From Georgenia muralis (GTDB lineage: Bacteria > Actinomycetota > Actinomycetes > Actinomycetales > Actinomycetaceae): 64,000 nt of DNA. Shown here in pieces: positions 6,808 to 15,605 of the stretch. The notes below the pieces were generated by a model, which searched no databases, was not told the DNA's origin, and saw only the letters and a list, made by a program, of their open reading frames with translations. Position 1 is the stretch's first letter. Each line of letters opens with the position of its first letter. Where the stretch lies: contig NZ_RKRA01000001.1 of NCBI RefSeq assembly GCF_003814705.1, positions 1,178,001 through 1,242,000 on the forward strand, given 5' to 3'. Made by a program: the position numbers and the translations under genes.

Positions 6808-7943
6808 CGGGTCTCCTCGAAGGCGGCCTCGAAGGCCTCGGCCTCGGCGCGCTCGGCGGCGACCAGGGGGTGGTCGGCGGTGTAGACGTGGTCGAACATC
6901 GCGCCCGTGGGCGCTGCCTCGAGTCCCCGGCAGTAGGAGCGTGCGGCGTCGGCGACGGCGTGGGCCTCGTCCTCGACGTCGGCCAGGAAGGCGTCGTCGG
7001 CCAGACCCTCCTCGCGCAGGTGGGCGCGCATGCGGGCGATGGGGTCGCGCTCACGCCACAGGTCCTCCTCGGCCCGGTCGCGGTAGCGCGTGGGGTCGTC
7101 GGAGGTGGTGTGGGCACCCATCCGGTAGGTGACCGCCTCGATGAAGGTGGGGCCGGAGCCGGAGTGGGCCCGCTCGAGGGCGGCCCGGGTCACGGCGTAG
7201 CAGGCGAGCACGTCGTTGCCGTCGACGCGCACCGAGGGGATCCCGAACCCGGACCCGCGCTGGACGAGCGGGACGCGGCTCTGGGTGGTCGTCGGGACGG
7301 AGATCGCCCAGTGGTTGTTCTGGAGGAAGAAGACCACGGGAGCGTTGTTCGAGGCCGCGAAGACGAGCGCCTCGTTCGTGTCGCCCTGGGAGGTCGCGCC
7401 GTCGCCGAAGTAGACCACCGCTGCCCGGTCCCGGGCGGGGTCACCGGTGCCGACGTCACCGTCGCGCTGGATGCCCAGGGCGTAGCCGACGGCGTGCAGC
7501 GTGTGCGCCCCGATGACGAACGTGTAGATGTTGAAGTTGTGCGCCGCGGGGTCCCAGCCGCCGTGCCGCACGCCGCGGAAGACCGGGAGGAGCTCGCCGA
7601 GGTCGAGCCCCCGCACCCGGGCGACCCCGTGCTCACGGTAGGCCGGGAAGACGAAGTCGCGCGCGGAGAGGGCGTGGGCGGAGCCGACCTGCGCCCCCTC
7701 CTGGCCCAGGGAGGGGGGCCACAGCCCCAGCTCACCCTGACGCTGCAGCGCGGTGGCGGTGTTGTCGAACGTGCGGGTGACGACCATGTCGCGGTACATG
7801 GTCCGCAGGGCCTCGGCGTCGAGGTCCGCGACGAGCGGCGAGTACGTGGGTTCCTCCACGCGCCGGCCACGGGGGTCGAGGAGCTGGACGGTGCCGGGTT
7901 CGGCCTCGTGGGACCCGGCAAGGGCGGTGAGCGGCTCGGTCAA
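6804..7943 (-). CDS. bkdA: 2-oxoacid dehydrogenase E1 component, alpha subunit
   Basis: The predicted 379-residue protein is the thiamine-diphosphate-binding subunit of the complex. The motif GDGATSQGDTNEAL ending at NNHWAIS is the classical TPP/Mg binding region (GDG to NN). The active-site region YREHGVARVRG is also present, as is YRMGAHTTSDDPTRY typical of branched-chain E1alpha. The start is a TTG at 7943, supported by a strong ribosome-binding site (GGAGGG, six bases before it); TTG may keep expression modest. It is the first gene of the operon, and two sets of inverted repeats lie upstream. Confidence 0.92.
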   Translation of the reverse strand: MTEPLTALAGSHEAEPGTVQLLDPRGRRVEEPTYSPLVADLDAEALRTMYRDMVVTRTFDNTATALQRQGELGLWPPSLGQEGAQVGSAHALSARDFVFPAYREHGVARVRGLDLGELLPVFRGVRHGGWDPAAHNFNIYTFVIGAHTLHAVGYALGIQRDGDVGTGDPARDRAAVVYFGDGATSQGDTNEALVFAASNNAPVVFFLQNNHWAISVPTTTQSRVPLVQRGSGFGIPSVRVDGNDVLACYAVTRAALERAHSGSGPTFIEAVTYRMGAHTTSDDPTRYRDRAEEDLWRERDPIARMRAHLREEGLADDAFLADVEDEAHAVADAARSYCRGLEAAPTGAMFDHVYTADHPLVAAERAEAEAFEAAFEETR

Positions 7944-7964
7944 ACGAAACCCTCCTCGAGCGAC

Positions 7965-7979
7965 GGCGCACGGTGCGCC
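7965..7979 (-). promoter_or_regulatory. Near-perfect palindrome just upstream of bkdA
   Basis: GGCGCAC and GTGCGCC are separated by one base, 21 bases upstream of the TTG start. It could be an operator overlapping the leader, or a small hairpin affecting translation. Confidence 0.35.
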
Positions 7980-8078
7980 GCACGGTACACCGGGTCGGTC
8001 CGCCGCGCCCGCCCCAGGGGTGGCGGGCCGGACGCGGCGGCGGTCCGGTACCGCATGGTGACGGGCCCCGGACGGACC

Positions 8079-8105
8079 TACGCAAGCGTAGGCTACGCAA
8101 CCGTA
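8079..8105 (-). promoter_or_regulatory. Tandem operator-like repeats in the bkdA / ywiC-like intergenic region
   Basis: TACGCAAGCGTA (8079-8090) and TACGCAACCGTA (8094-8105) are two copies of one 12-base partial palindrome placed 15 bases apart, a little more than one helical turn. TACG...CGTA repeats of this kind are typical of TetR-family operators at lipid and acyl-CoA genes in actinobacteria. The site lies 136 bases upstream of bkdA and 169 bases before the divergent ywiC-like gene. The rest of this 330-base gap (7944-8273) has the palindrome at 7965 and no further gene. Which gene is controlled is unknown; the bkd operon is the better guess. Confidence 0.5.
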
Positions 8106-8273
8106 ACCTCGTCTTTGAGGAAACCTCCAACGATCGGCGGCCCAGCCTGGTCGCGACCCCCAAGACGCATGCGAGTTCCACAGTGCGGTGCGGCTGGGGC
8201 ACGCGAGAGCCTACGGCCCGGCCGGGACCTCGGTCCCGGGGGACGGCACCGGCGCGGCTGGTAGACGTGGCGC

Positions 8274-9188
8274 GTGCCCACTGCCCGTCCCGCCACCCGG
8301 TCCGCCGACCACGAGCCGACCACCCCCGGACGGCCACGACCGGCCGGCAGGCGGCGTCGCCCACCCGGCTGGGTGCCGGACCAGCACGGGGCCTGGGCCA
8401 TGATCGTCCTGCCCGTCGGGGCCGGTATCGCCCTGGCCGGCCCCGCCTGGGTGCACCTCCCCCTGGTGGCGACCTGGTGGACCGGGTACCTCGCCTTCTA
8501 CGCCACGGGGCTGTGGCTGCGCTCGCGGCGCCGGCCGCGCTACCTGCCGCCGGTGCGCGTGTACGGGACGGCGACGGCGGCGCTGGGGCTGGCCCTGCTG
8601 GTCCTCGCGCCCCACCTCGCGTGGTGGGCGCTGCCCTTCGCGCCGCTCGTCGCGGTGACCCTGTGGTCGTCGGCGCACCGGCGGGACCGCTCCCTGCTCA
8701 ACGGCGCCGTCACGGTCTTGGCGGCCGGGCTGACGGCCGCGGTGGCCTACGACGCCGGGACCTCCGGTCACGGCGGCCTGTGGAGCACCGGGTGGCTCGC
8801 GGCGGGCGCGACCACGGCGCTGCCGGGCGCGTCCCCCGACGGCTCCCTCACCGGCTGGGCGTGGGCCTGGCTCGTCACGGCGCTGCTCACCGCGTACTTC
8901 CTCGGGACGATCCTCTACGTCAAGACCAACATCCGCGAGCGCGGGAACCGGGCCTACCTCCTCGCCTCCGTCGGCTTCCACCTGCTGGGCGCGGCCGGGA
9001 CGGCGGCGCTCGCCGCGGCCGGCACGCTCACTGCGGCGCACGCCGGGGTATGGGTCGCGCTCGCCGCCCGGACGGTCGCCGTGCCGGTCCTGGCGGCGCG
9101 GCGTGGTCGTCCCGTGCGGCCCATGGCCCTCGGGCTGGGCGAGGTGGTCCTGTCCGTGCTGGTGACGCTGACGCTGCTGCTGGGCTGA
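8274..9188 (+). CDS. YwiC-like family membrane protein
   Basis: The predicted protein has 304 residues. After a basic Pro/Arg-rich N-terminus comes the family signature WVPDQHGAWAM and then about eight hydrophobic segments, so it is an integral membrane protein. ILYVKTNIRERGNR is the conserved cytoplasmic loop. The molecular function of YwiC-like proteins is not established, although the QHGAW region recalls prenyltransferase-like membrane enzymes. The GTG at 8274 is used; other GTG codons nearby are possible. It is followed by hisC on the opposite strand. Confidence 0.8.
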   Translation: MPTARPATRSADHEPTTPGRPRPAGRRRRPPGWVPDQHGAWAMIVLPVGAGIALAGPAWVHLPLVATWWTGYLAFYATGLWLRSRRRPRYLPPVRVYGTATAALGLALLVLAPHLAWWALPFAPLVAVTLWSSAHRRDRSLLNGAVTVLAAGLTAAVAYDAGTSGHGGLWSTGWLAAGATTALPGASPDGSLTGWAWAWLVTALLTAYFLGTILYVKTNIRERGNRAYLLASVGFHLLGAAGTAALAAAGTLTAAHAGVWVALAARTVAVPVLAARRGRPVRPMALGLGEVVLSVLVTLTLLLG

Positions 9189-9224
9189 CGACGGTGCGGG
9201 GCTGACGACGCCGGGCCGAGCAGC

Positions 9225-10331
9225 TCAGCGCGTCGCCGGGACCGCGGCGTCGGCACCGAGGTCGGCGAGCCAGTGCCCCGCCACGCGGAGGAAGAGGTCG
9301 TTGCCCTCCGGCTCGCCGACGGAGACCCGCACGCCGTCGCCCGCGAACGCCCGCACGAGCACGCCCTGCTGCCGGGCGACGTCGGCGAACGCGCCGGCCT
9401 GCCGGCCGAGCGGCAGCCAGACGAAGTTGCCCTGCGCGTCGGGCACGTGCCAGCCCTGCTCGGACAGCCCCGCCAGGACCCGCTCCCGCTCGAGGACGAC
9501 GTGCTCGACGCGCTCGCGGACCTCGTCCGCGGCGCCCAGGCCCGCCAGGGCCGCCGCCATGCCCATGACGTTCACGCCGAACGGGGTCGAGGCCGCCCGG
9601 AAGCCGCGGGTCAGGCGGCGCCGGGCGAGGGCATACCCGACCCTCAACCCGGCGAGGCCGTAAGCCTTGGAGAAGGTCCGCAGCACCACGAGGTTGCGGT
9701 GCCGGGCGAGCAGCGCGGGTCCGTCCGTCGGGTCGGGCGTGCGGACGAACTCGATGTAGGCCTCGTCCAGGACCACGAGGACCGAGGGCGGGACGACCTC
9801 GAGGAGCTCCTCCACCTCGGCGGCGGTCAGGGCCGGTCCGGTGGGGTTGTTCGGGCTGCAGAGAATGAGCGCCCGGGTCCGCTCGGTGACGGCGGCCGCC
9901 ATCGCCGGCAGGTCGTGGCGCCCCTCGACGTCGAGGGGCACGGCGACGGGCCGGGCACCGGCGACCTGGACGGCGATGGGGTAGGCCTCGAAGGAGCGCC
10001 ACGCGAAGACCACCTCGTCCCCCGGGGCGCACACCGCCGTGAGCACGTGCGCCAGGACGGCCACCGAGCCGTTGCCCACCGTCACACGCTCGGCACCGAC
10101 GCCGTGCACGGCGCCGAGGGCCTCGGTGAGCTCGGTGGCGTACATGTCCGGGTAGCGGTTGACCTCGGCGGCCGCGGTGTCCAGGGCCGCCACGACGGAC
10201 GGCAGCGGCGGGAAGGGGATCTCGTTGCTCGACAGCTTGAACACCTGACGCCCGGCCGCGGGCCGGGCCCCGGGGACGTACGCAGGCAGGGATTCGATGT
10301 CCGGCCGCAGGCCCGGACGCGAGGACGCCAT
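9225..10331 (-). CDS. hisC: Histidinol-phosphate-type aminotransferase
   Basis: The predicted 368-residue protein is a fold-type I PLP aminotransferase. Features include LSSNEIPFPPLPSV near the N-terminus, NPTGPALT, LDEAYIEF and the PLP lysine in LRTFSKAYGLAGLRVGYA (around residue 221). In the histidine pathway this enzyme turns imidazole-acetol phosphate into histidinol phosphate; close relatives act on aromatic amino acids (PatA). No other his genes are here, so an aromatic or other role is quite possible. The ATG at 10331 gives a normal family length. Confidence 0.85.
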   Translation of the reverse strand: MASSRPGLRPDIESLPAYVPGARPAAGRQVFKLSSNEIPFPPLPSVVAALDTAAAEVNRYPDMYATELTEALGAVHGVGAERVTVGNGSVAVLAHVLTAVCAPGDEVVFAWRSFEAYPIAVQVAGARPVAVPLDVEGRHDLPAMAAAVTERTRALILCSPNNPTGPALTAAEVEELLEVVPPSVLVVLDEAYIEFVRTPDPTDGPALLARHRNLVVLRTFSKAYGLAGLRVGYALARRRLTRGFRAASTPFGVNVMGMAAALAGLGAADEVRERVEHVVLERERVLAGLSEQGWHVPDAQGNFVWLPLGRQAGAFADVARQQGVLVRAFAGDGVRVSVGEPEGNDLFLRVAGHWLADLGADAAVPATR

Positions 10332-10394
10332 GGCTCAAGGATGCACCACCGTGGGGCGCCCCGGCGGCGCGCGTCCGGTGGCAGGATCGGTGCC

Positions 10395-10775
10395 ATGACC
10401 TTCCTCGTGCGCCTCGTGGTCAACGGCCTCGCGATCTGGTTGACGACGTTCATCATCGACGGGATCGACCTGCCCGCCGCGTCCACGACCGGTGAGCAGG
10501 TGCTGACCGTCGCCGTCGTCGCGCTGGTGTTCACGCTGGTGAACATGATCGTCCGGCCGGTCGTCGCCCTGCTGTCGCTGCCCTTCTACATCCTCACGCT
10601 CGGCCTGTTCTTCGTGGTCGTCAACGCCCTCATGCTCATGCTCACCGGGTGGATCACCGGGTTCACCGACTTCGGGCTCGTCGTCGACGGCTTCGTCCCC
10701 GCGCTCCTGGGCGGCGTCGTCATCGCGGTCGCCGCCTGGATCCTGCACGCCCTCATCCCCGGGGACCACCGCTGA
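10395..10775 (+). CDS. Phage holin family (DUF360-type) small membrane protein
   Basis: The predicted 126-residue protein has four hydrophobic segments and family sequences NMIVRPVVALLSLPFYILTLG and FFVVVNALMLMLTGW. This family is widespread as a chromosomal inner-membrane protein of unknown function, despite its holin name. It is divergent from hisC with 63 bases between start codons and ends four bases before the end of the hydrolase gene on the other strand. Confidence 0.85.
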   Translation: MTFLVRLVVNGLAIWLTTFIIDGIDLPAASTTGEQVLTVAVVALVFTLVNMIVRPVVALLSLPFYILTLGLFFVVVNALMLMLTGWITGFTDFGLVVDGFVPALLGGVVIAVAAWILHALIPGDHR

Positions 10776-10779
10776 GGTC

Positions 10780-12339
10780 TCACCGCTCGGTCCGCCAGGC
10801 CTCGAACACCATCGACTCCGTCCGTGCGCCCGGCACCGTCGCCGCACGGGCGGCCGCGTCCTGCTCCAGCCAGCGCCGGACCGCAGGGTCGTCGACCTCG
10901 GCGAGCCGCTCGGCCGAACGCGCGTAGCCGTCGCGGTCGTGGGGCTCGTCCGCCCCGCCGTCGACGGCGACCGTGAGGTGGGCGTTGGGCTGGCCGTCGA
11001 GGCCGACGGTGACGTCGCGGACGTCCTCGAGGCTGAGCGTCGAGACCGCCGCGTGCACCTGGACCGGCCCGAGCGGGCTCCCCGCCGTGAGCACGGAGTC
11101 GACGGTGAACCGGGCCGTGACGAGCGGGTCCGCGGCGAGTCGGGCGGCCACGAGCCCGCCCTGGCTGTGCCCGACGAGGCTGACGGGCTCCCCAGGCGCG
11201 ACACCCGAGGCATCGAGGGCGGTGACGACGGCCCGCTCGACGTCGGTGCGCCGCCCGGCGAGCGCGAGGAGGTTCGTGGCGTTGTCCATGGGGTTCGCCC
11301 CGCCGGCGAGGGGAGCCTGCGTACCGGGGATGATGACCGTCCAGTGCCGGCGCCCACCGGGTGTCGTGGTCCGCAGGACCTCGACGGCGCCGGTGCCACG
11401 GCGGCGGACGTCACGCTCGAGGGCGGCGAGCCTGCCGAGCAGGTCCGCGGGCGTGCGGGGCAGCTGCACCGGGCGGGCGAGGGTGGTCAGGTGCGCGAGC
11501 GCACCGAGCGTTCCCGGTGGCCCGACACGATCCCGTGGACCGCGGGGTGCCGTCGCGGCGCCGGCGGCACCGCGCATGGGGACGACGGGGGCGGGCGAGA
11601 CGGCGAGGCCGGACAGGCGCCGTCCTCCCTGGGCGACCAGGCCGACCGCGGAGAGGGGGCCGTAGGCGGCGAGCGCGGTCCGCTGGACCGGGGTCAGGCC
11701 CGCGACGGCCACCGGCTCGCCGTCCACCAGCACCTGGCCGCGGGTGACGTCGTCGTCGAGGTACTGGGCGTACCGCGCGAACGCCGCCGTGTGGCGCTGC
11801 GCCACGACGGCGCCGGGGAGCGGGCCCGCCAGGGCCGCGGCCGCCGAGCCCGCATGACCGACCAGGCGCAGGGCGTCGGCACCGACCACGACGGCGCCGG
11901 CCTGCCACGGCACGAGCCCGGGTGGCGCGACCGCGCCGAGGACCCGCCACCAGGGCGGTGCGAGGAGCGTCGAGACCTCCCGCTCGGCCTCGGCGTACCA
12001 GACCCGCTGGAGGTCGAGGTCGTCGGCCAGCCCGCGCACCGCCCCGGCCAGCGCCGGGAGCGACCGGCCGACGCCGAGGACGTCCTCGAGGTGACGGCCG
12101 GCCTCGATGGCCGGGAGGACCGCGGCGGCGTGGTAACGCATCACCTGCCCGGCGGCGGCCGCGGCGTGCGCCCGGGACCGGTCGATCTCGCCCGCCGCGG
12201 CGCGCAGGAGTGCCGCTCGCGCGGCGAGCTCGTCGGTGTCCACGGCCACCCGCCCCCCGCCGGTGACCATGACCCGCGTGCGCCACGGGTGCGGGGTCCA
12301 CGCCGGCGTGGTGTCGCCGTCGCGGGCGAGCACCCCCAC
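10780..12339 (-). CDS. Alpha/beta hydrolase with WXG100-like N-terminal helical region
   Basis: The predicted protein has 519 residues. The first 150 residues are a helical, Ala-rich region resembling WXG/ESX-type domains. The C-terminal half has a lipase-like alpha/beta hydrolase core with the nucleophile elbow GHSQGGLVAARL and a final YARSAERLAEV region that may hold the catalytic His (DEPHDRDGY). The GTG start at 12339 follows the TAG of the preceding WXG-like gene with no gap, so translation is probably coupled; an internal ATG at 12270 is an alternative. A two-gene unit of a small WXG100-like protein and a WXG-hydrolase fusion suggests a secreted or surface-acting lipase or esterase using a type VII-like route. 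No secretion ATPase is in the window. Confidence 0.72.
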   Translation of the reverse strand: MGVLARDGDTTPAWTPHPWRTRVMVTGGGRVAVDTDELAARAALLRAAAGEIDRSRAHAAAAAGQVMRYHAAAVLPAIEAGRHLEDVLGVGRSLPALAGAVRGLADDLDLQRVWYAEAEREVSTLLAPPWWRVLGAVAPPGLVPWQAGAVVVGADALRLVGHAGSAAAALAGPLPGAVVAQRHTAAFARYAQYLDDDVTRGQVLVDGEPVAVAGLTPVQRTALAAYGPLSAVGLVAQGGRRLSGLAVSPAPVVPMRGAAGAATAPRGPRDRVGPPGTLGALAHLTTLARPVQLPRTPADLLGRLAALERDVRRRGTGAVEVLRTTTPGGRRHWTVIIPGTQAPLAGGANPMDNATNLLALAGRRTDVERAVVTALDASGVAPGEPVSLVGHSQGGLVAARLAADPLVTARFTVDSVLTAGSPLGPVQVHAAVSTLSLEDVRDVTVGLDGQPNAHLTVAVDGGADEPHDRDGYARSAERLAEVDDPAVRRWLEQDAAARAATVPGARTESMVFEAWRTER

Positions 12340-12588
12340 CTAGGACCACCGCGCCGCGAGGTCCGCGTCCGCGGCGCCCGCCGCACGCTCGGCGGCGTCG
12401 AGCACGTGCCCGAGCGACAGCGCCTCCAGCACCAGTCCGGTCACCGCATCGGCGTAGGCCGCCGCACCCGGGCCCGTCCACGTGGCGGGACCAGCGGCCC
12501 GGAGCAGCTCGATCGCCGCGTCGAGCGCGTCCCGGGCCACCAGGATGTCGGTACGCAGCCCCGAGCCGGGGTCGCACATCAGCGCCAT
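12340..12588 (-). CDS. Small WXG100-like protein
   Basis: The predicted 82-residue protein is almost all helical, with a central W-T-G turn (PATWTGPGAAAYADAV) between two Ala/Leu-rich helices, matching the size and shape of WXG100 proteins. GAGGAGGG before the ATG at 12588 clearly sets the start. It directly precedes the WXG-hydrolase gene, with the stop and next start adjacent. It probably forms a dimer with, or acts as chaperone/partner for, the hydrolase N-terminus. The family assignment rests on length and the WxG turn only. Confidence 0.65.
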   Translation of the reverse strand: MALMCDPGSGLRTDILVARDALDAAIELLRAAGPATWTGPGAAAYADAVTGLVLEALSLGHVLDAAERAAGAADADLAARWS

Positions 12589-12760
12589 CGTCCCTCCTCG
12601 TCTCGTGCGCCCCACTCCCGCCGCACCACGCACCCGACCCTCCGCCGCACGCTAGGCCGGGCGGGCCGCCGCACCGGTCCGCGGCCCTTCCGGCCTGTTG
12701 ACGACCGCGGCCGGCCCGCCCCCTGTGCGGGAACGGACACCCGTGCGGGAGGATCCGGCG

Positions 12761-13588
12761 GTGGACACCTTCCTCAAGCACGACTCCGGGCAGGCGGGAG
12801 CCACCCGCTTCGAGGCCGCCGGGCTCCGCTGGCGCGCCGAGGCCCCGGGCGGCGCGGACGTCGTCACGATCGTCGACGAGAGCCCCGGGCGGCTCGGGAC
12901 CCGGCGGCTCACCGAGGGCGCGCCCGGCGCCGCCGACGCCGAGGCGTTCGGCCGGGCCCTGGCCCGCACCCACGCGGCCGGTGCCCCGCACCTGGGCTGC
13001 CACCCGGCGGGGTGGTCCGGGGACGGGTTCATGGGGCGCGCGTCCCTGCCGCTCCGGGACGCCGCGCCGCCGCGTCCCGGCGCCGGGTGGGCGCCGTCCG
13101 GTGGCGCATCCGGCTCCTGGGGGGATTTCTACGCCGCCGACCGGGTCCTGCCGTACCTGCCCGCCGCGGTCGCGAACGGGTCGGTGGACCGCGACGGCGA
13201 CCGTGCGCTCCACGCCCTGGCCGAGCGACTGACCGAGGGCGTGCTCGACCACCCGCAGCCCGCGCTCGTCGCCGGGCCGGCGGCGCGCCTCCACGGGGAC
13301 CTCTGGGGCGGGAACGTGCTGTGGGCGGTGGCGGGTCGGGTGCGCTGCACGCTCATCGACCCCGCCGCCCACGGCGGCCACGCCGAGTCCGACCTCGCCC
13401 AGCTCGCGGTCTTCGGGGCGCCGCACCTGGAGCGGATCGTCGCGGCCTACGACGAGGTCTCGCCGTTCGCGCCCGGCCGGCCCGAGCGGGTGGGGCTGCA
13501 CCAGCTGCACATCCTGCTCGTGCACGCCGCCCTCTTCGGCGGCGGGTACGGGTGCCGGGCCGTCGCGGTGGCCGCCCTGTACCTGTGA
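12761..13588 (+). CDS. Fructosamine kinase family protein
   Basis: The predicted 275-residue protein is of the fructosamine-3-kinase/ketosamine-kinase family, which phosphorylates glycated amines and so promotes their removal. The kinase-like catalytic loop LHGDLWGGNVLW and the metal-binding DPAAHGGHAESDLA are clear. LGCHPAGWSGDGFMG matches the lid region. The GTG at 12761 is preferred because GGGAGGA precedes it and the protein then begins FLKHDSG as in relatives; an upstream TTG is less likely. It stands alone, convergent with hemQ. Confidence 0.87.
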   Translation: MDTFLKHDSGQAGATRFEAAGLRWRAEAPGGADVVTIVDESPGRLGTRRLTEGAPGAADAEAFGRALARTHAAGAPHLGCHPAGWSGDGFMGRASLPLRDAAPPRPGAGWAPSGGASGSWGDFYAADRVLPYLPAAVANGSVDRDGDRALHALAERLTEGVLDHPQPALVAGPAARLHGDLWGGNVLWAVAGRVRCTLIDPAAHGGHAESDLAQLAVFGAPHLERIVAAYDEVSPFAPGRPERVGLHQLHILLVHAALFGGGYGCRAVAVAALYL

Positions 13589-13621
13589 GGCGCCGGGCGG
13601 TCGGCTCGCCGGGGACGTCGC

Positions 13622-14344
13622 TCAGGCTCGGGGCTGGCGCTCCGCCCAGTCGCCGAGCGCGACGCGGGGCCCGGTGTAGAACGGGATCTCCTCACGCACG
13701 TGCCGGCGGGCACCGACGGGCCGCAGGTCGCGCATGAGGTCGACGATCCGGTGCAGCTCCGCCGCCTCGAACGCGAGGATCCACTCGTAGTCGCCCAGCG
13801 CGAAGGCGGAGACGGTGTTGGCGCGCACGTCCGGGTAGTCGCGGGCGGCCATGCCGTGCTCGCGGAGCATGTCGCGCCGCTCCTCCTCCGGCAGCAGGTA
13901 CCACTCGTAGGACCGCACGAACGGGTACACGCACAGGTACGCGCCGGGGTCCTCACCGGCCAGGTACGCCGGGACGTGCCGCTTGTTGAACTCGGCCGGC
14001 CGGTGCAGCCCCACGACCGACCACACCGGCGCGAGGTGCGCGCCGAGGGCGGAGGCGAGGAGCCGGTGGTAGGCGTCCTGCACGGCCTCGACGGTCGGGG
14101 CGTGCCACCACACCATGAGGTCGGCATCCGCCCGGAGCCCCGCGACGTCGTAGAAGCCCCGCAGCACGACGCCGGCGGCGGCGACCGCAGCCTCGGCGTC
14201 GGCGACGATCGCCGCCCGCTCGGCGGCGTCGTCGGGCAGGGGCTCGGCCGTGGCGAAGACCGACCACATCGTGTAGTCGATGCCGGCGTTGATGCTCTCG
14301 ACGTCGGCACCCTCGCCGATCCGTGCGGGGCTGGGCTGGCTCAT
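13622..14344 (-). CDS. hemQ: Coproheme decarboxylase HemQ
   Basis: The predicted 240-residue chlorite-dismutase-family protein decarboxylates coproheme to heme b, the last step of the coproporphyrin-dependent pathway. Recognisable sequences are [33 protein letters not shown] and [18 protein letters not shown]. The conserved Tyr in [10 protein letters not shown] and the proximal His in the KHGMAARDY-like segment ([13 protein letters not shown]) fit the family. It is downstream of the ferrochelatase and hemA on the same strand, 64 bases after cpfC. Confidence 0.93.
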   Translation of the reverse strand: MSQPSPARIGEGADVESINAGIDYTMWSVFATAEPLPDDAAERAAIVADAEAAVAAAGVVLRGFYDVAGLRADADLMVWWHAPTVEAVQDAYHRLLASALGAHLAPVWSVVGLHRPAEFNKRHVPAYLAGEDPGAYLCVYPFVRSYEWYLLPEEERRDMLREHGMAARDYPDVRANTVSAFALGDYEWILAFEAAELHRIVDLMRDLRPVGARRHVREEIPFYTGPRVALGDWAERQPRA

Positions 14345-14408
14345 GGGTCGGGCTCCTCGGGAGGGTCGGGCTGGTGGTGGTGTGCCGGACGGCGGTGCTC
14401 GGGTCGCC

Positions 14409-15605
14409 TCAGACGGCGGCGCGGGTGACGGCGGGCGCGTCGTCCGGCGCCTGGCAGGCGGCGGGGACGCCGCTGTCGACGCCGGCCCGGAGGCGGCAGC
14501 AGCCCGGCCTGCAGACGTCGCGCCACGGTCCGAGCGCGCCGACGGCGGCCCGCTCGGGGACGTCGCCCCGCACGGTGGCCGCACGCTCGAGCAGGAGGTC
14601 GACCAGGCCGGCGACGAACTCCGGCGCCGTGCCCACCGTGGCGGCGCGCTCCATGCGCAGCCCCAGCTCGTCGGCGGTCTCCCGCGCCTCGACGTCGAGG
14701 TCGTAGATGACCTCCATGTGGTCGGAGATGAAGCCGATGGGGGCCACGACCGCCGCCGCTGCGCCGTCGGCGTGCAGGGCGGTGAGGGTGCGGCTGACGT
14801 CCGGCTCGAGCCACGGGGTCACGGGGGTGCCGGAGCGGGAGCAGTACGCCAGCTCCCAGGGCACCGGGCGGCCCAGCCGCTCGCCCACCTGCTGGGCGAC
14901 CAGACCCGCGACGTCGAGGTGCTGGGCGGAGTAGCTCGCGGCCGTCTCCACGCCGGAGCCCACCTCCATGGGGGTGGGGATGGAGTGGGTCACGAAGACC
15001 AGCGGTGCGGCCGGCCGGGGCCGGCGCCCCCCGTCGGCGTCGGCGGCGCTGTCGCCGTCACCGGCGGCAGCGTCGAGGCGCTCGTACGCGGCGGTCACCG
15101 CCTCGACGTTCGCGGCGACGAAGCCCGGGTGGTTGAAGTAGGCGCGAACCTTGTCCACCTCGAGCTCGCGCCCCTCCGCCGCGAGCGCGGCGAGCGAGGC
15201 CGCGATGTTCTCCCGGTACTGCCGGCAGCCCGAGTACGACCCGTAGGCGCTGGTGACCAGGGTGAGCACCCGGCGCGCGCCGGAGTCGTGCAGCTCCCGC
15301 AGGGCGTCGGTGAGGAACGGGTCCCAGTTGCGGTTGCCCCAGACCACCGGGGTGTCCACGCCGCGACCGGCGAGGTCCTCCCGCAGCGCTGCGAGGAGCG
15401 CCTTGTTCTGGTCGTTGATGGGGCTGCGACCGCCGAAGTGGTAGTAGTGCTCGCCCACCTCGGCGAGGCGCTCGTCGGGGATGCCGCGGCCGGCCGTGAC
15501 GTTGCGCAGGAACGGCACGACGTCCTCGGGCTTCTCCGGTCCCCCGAAGGAGAGCAGCAGCACGGCGTCGTAGGGGGACAGGGAGGGCATGTCGCTCGCT
15601 CTCAT
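14409..15605 (-). CDS. hemH: Coproporphyrin ferrochelatase
   Basis: The predicted 398-residue protein inserts ferrous iron into coproporphyrin III (CpfC/HemH). Evidence includes [41 protein letters not shown], the catalytic His in [10 protein letters not shown] and Glu in the [11 protein letters not shown] loop. The C-terminal extension has three close cysteines ([10 protein letters not shown]), which with Cys in SGCRQ match the [2Fe-2S] cluster ligands described in actinobacterial ferrochelatases. After them is a low-conservation tail of about 25 residues. Its ATG overlaps the hemA stop (ATGA), so it is translated with hemA. Confidence 0.93.
   Translation of the reverse strand: MRASDMPSLSPYDAVLLLSFGGPEKPEDVVPFLRNVTAGRGIPDERLAEVGEHYYHFGGRSPINDQNKALLAALREDLAGRGVDTPVVWGNRNWDPFLTDALRELHDSGARRVLTLVTSAYGSYSGCRQYRENIAASLAALAAEGRELEVDKVRAYFNHPGFVAANVEAVTAAYERLDAAAGDGDSAADADGGRRPRPAAPLVFVTHSIPTPMEVGSGVETAASYSAQHLDVAGLVAQQVGERLGRPVPWELAYCSRSGTPVTPWLEPDVSRTLTALHADGAAAAVVAPIGFISDHMEVIYDLDVEARETADELGLRMERAATVGTAPEFVAGLVDLLLERAATVRGDVPERAAVGALGPWRDVCRPGCCRLRAGVDSGVPAACQAPDDAPAVTRAAV

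Noticed and set aside
10395-10775. Prophage remnant suggested by the holin family name
   Set aside because: The small membrane protein stands among house-keeping genes with no phage neighbours; this family is usually chromosomal.
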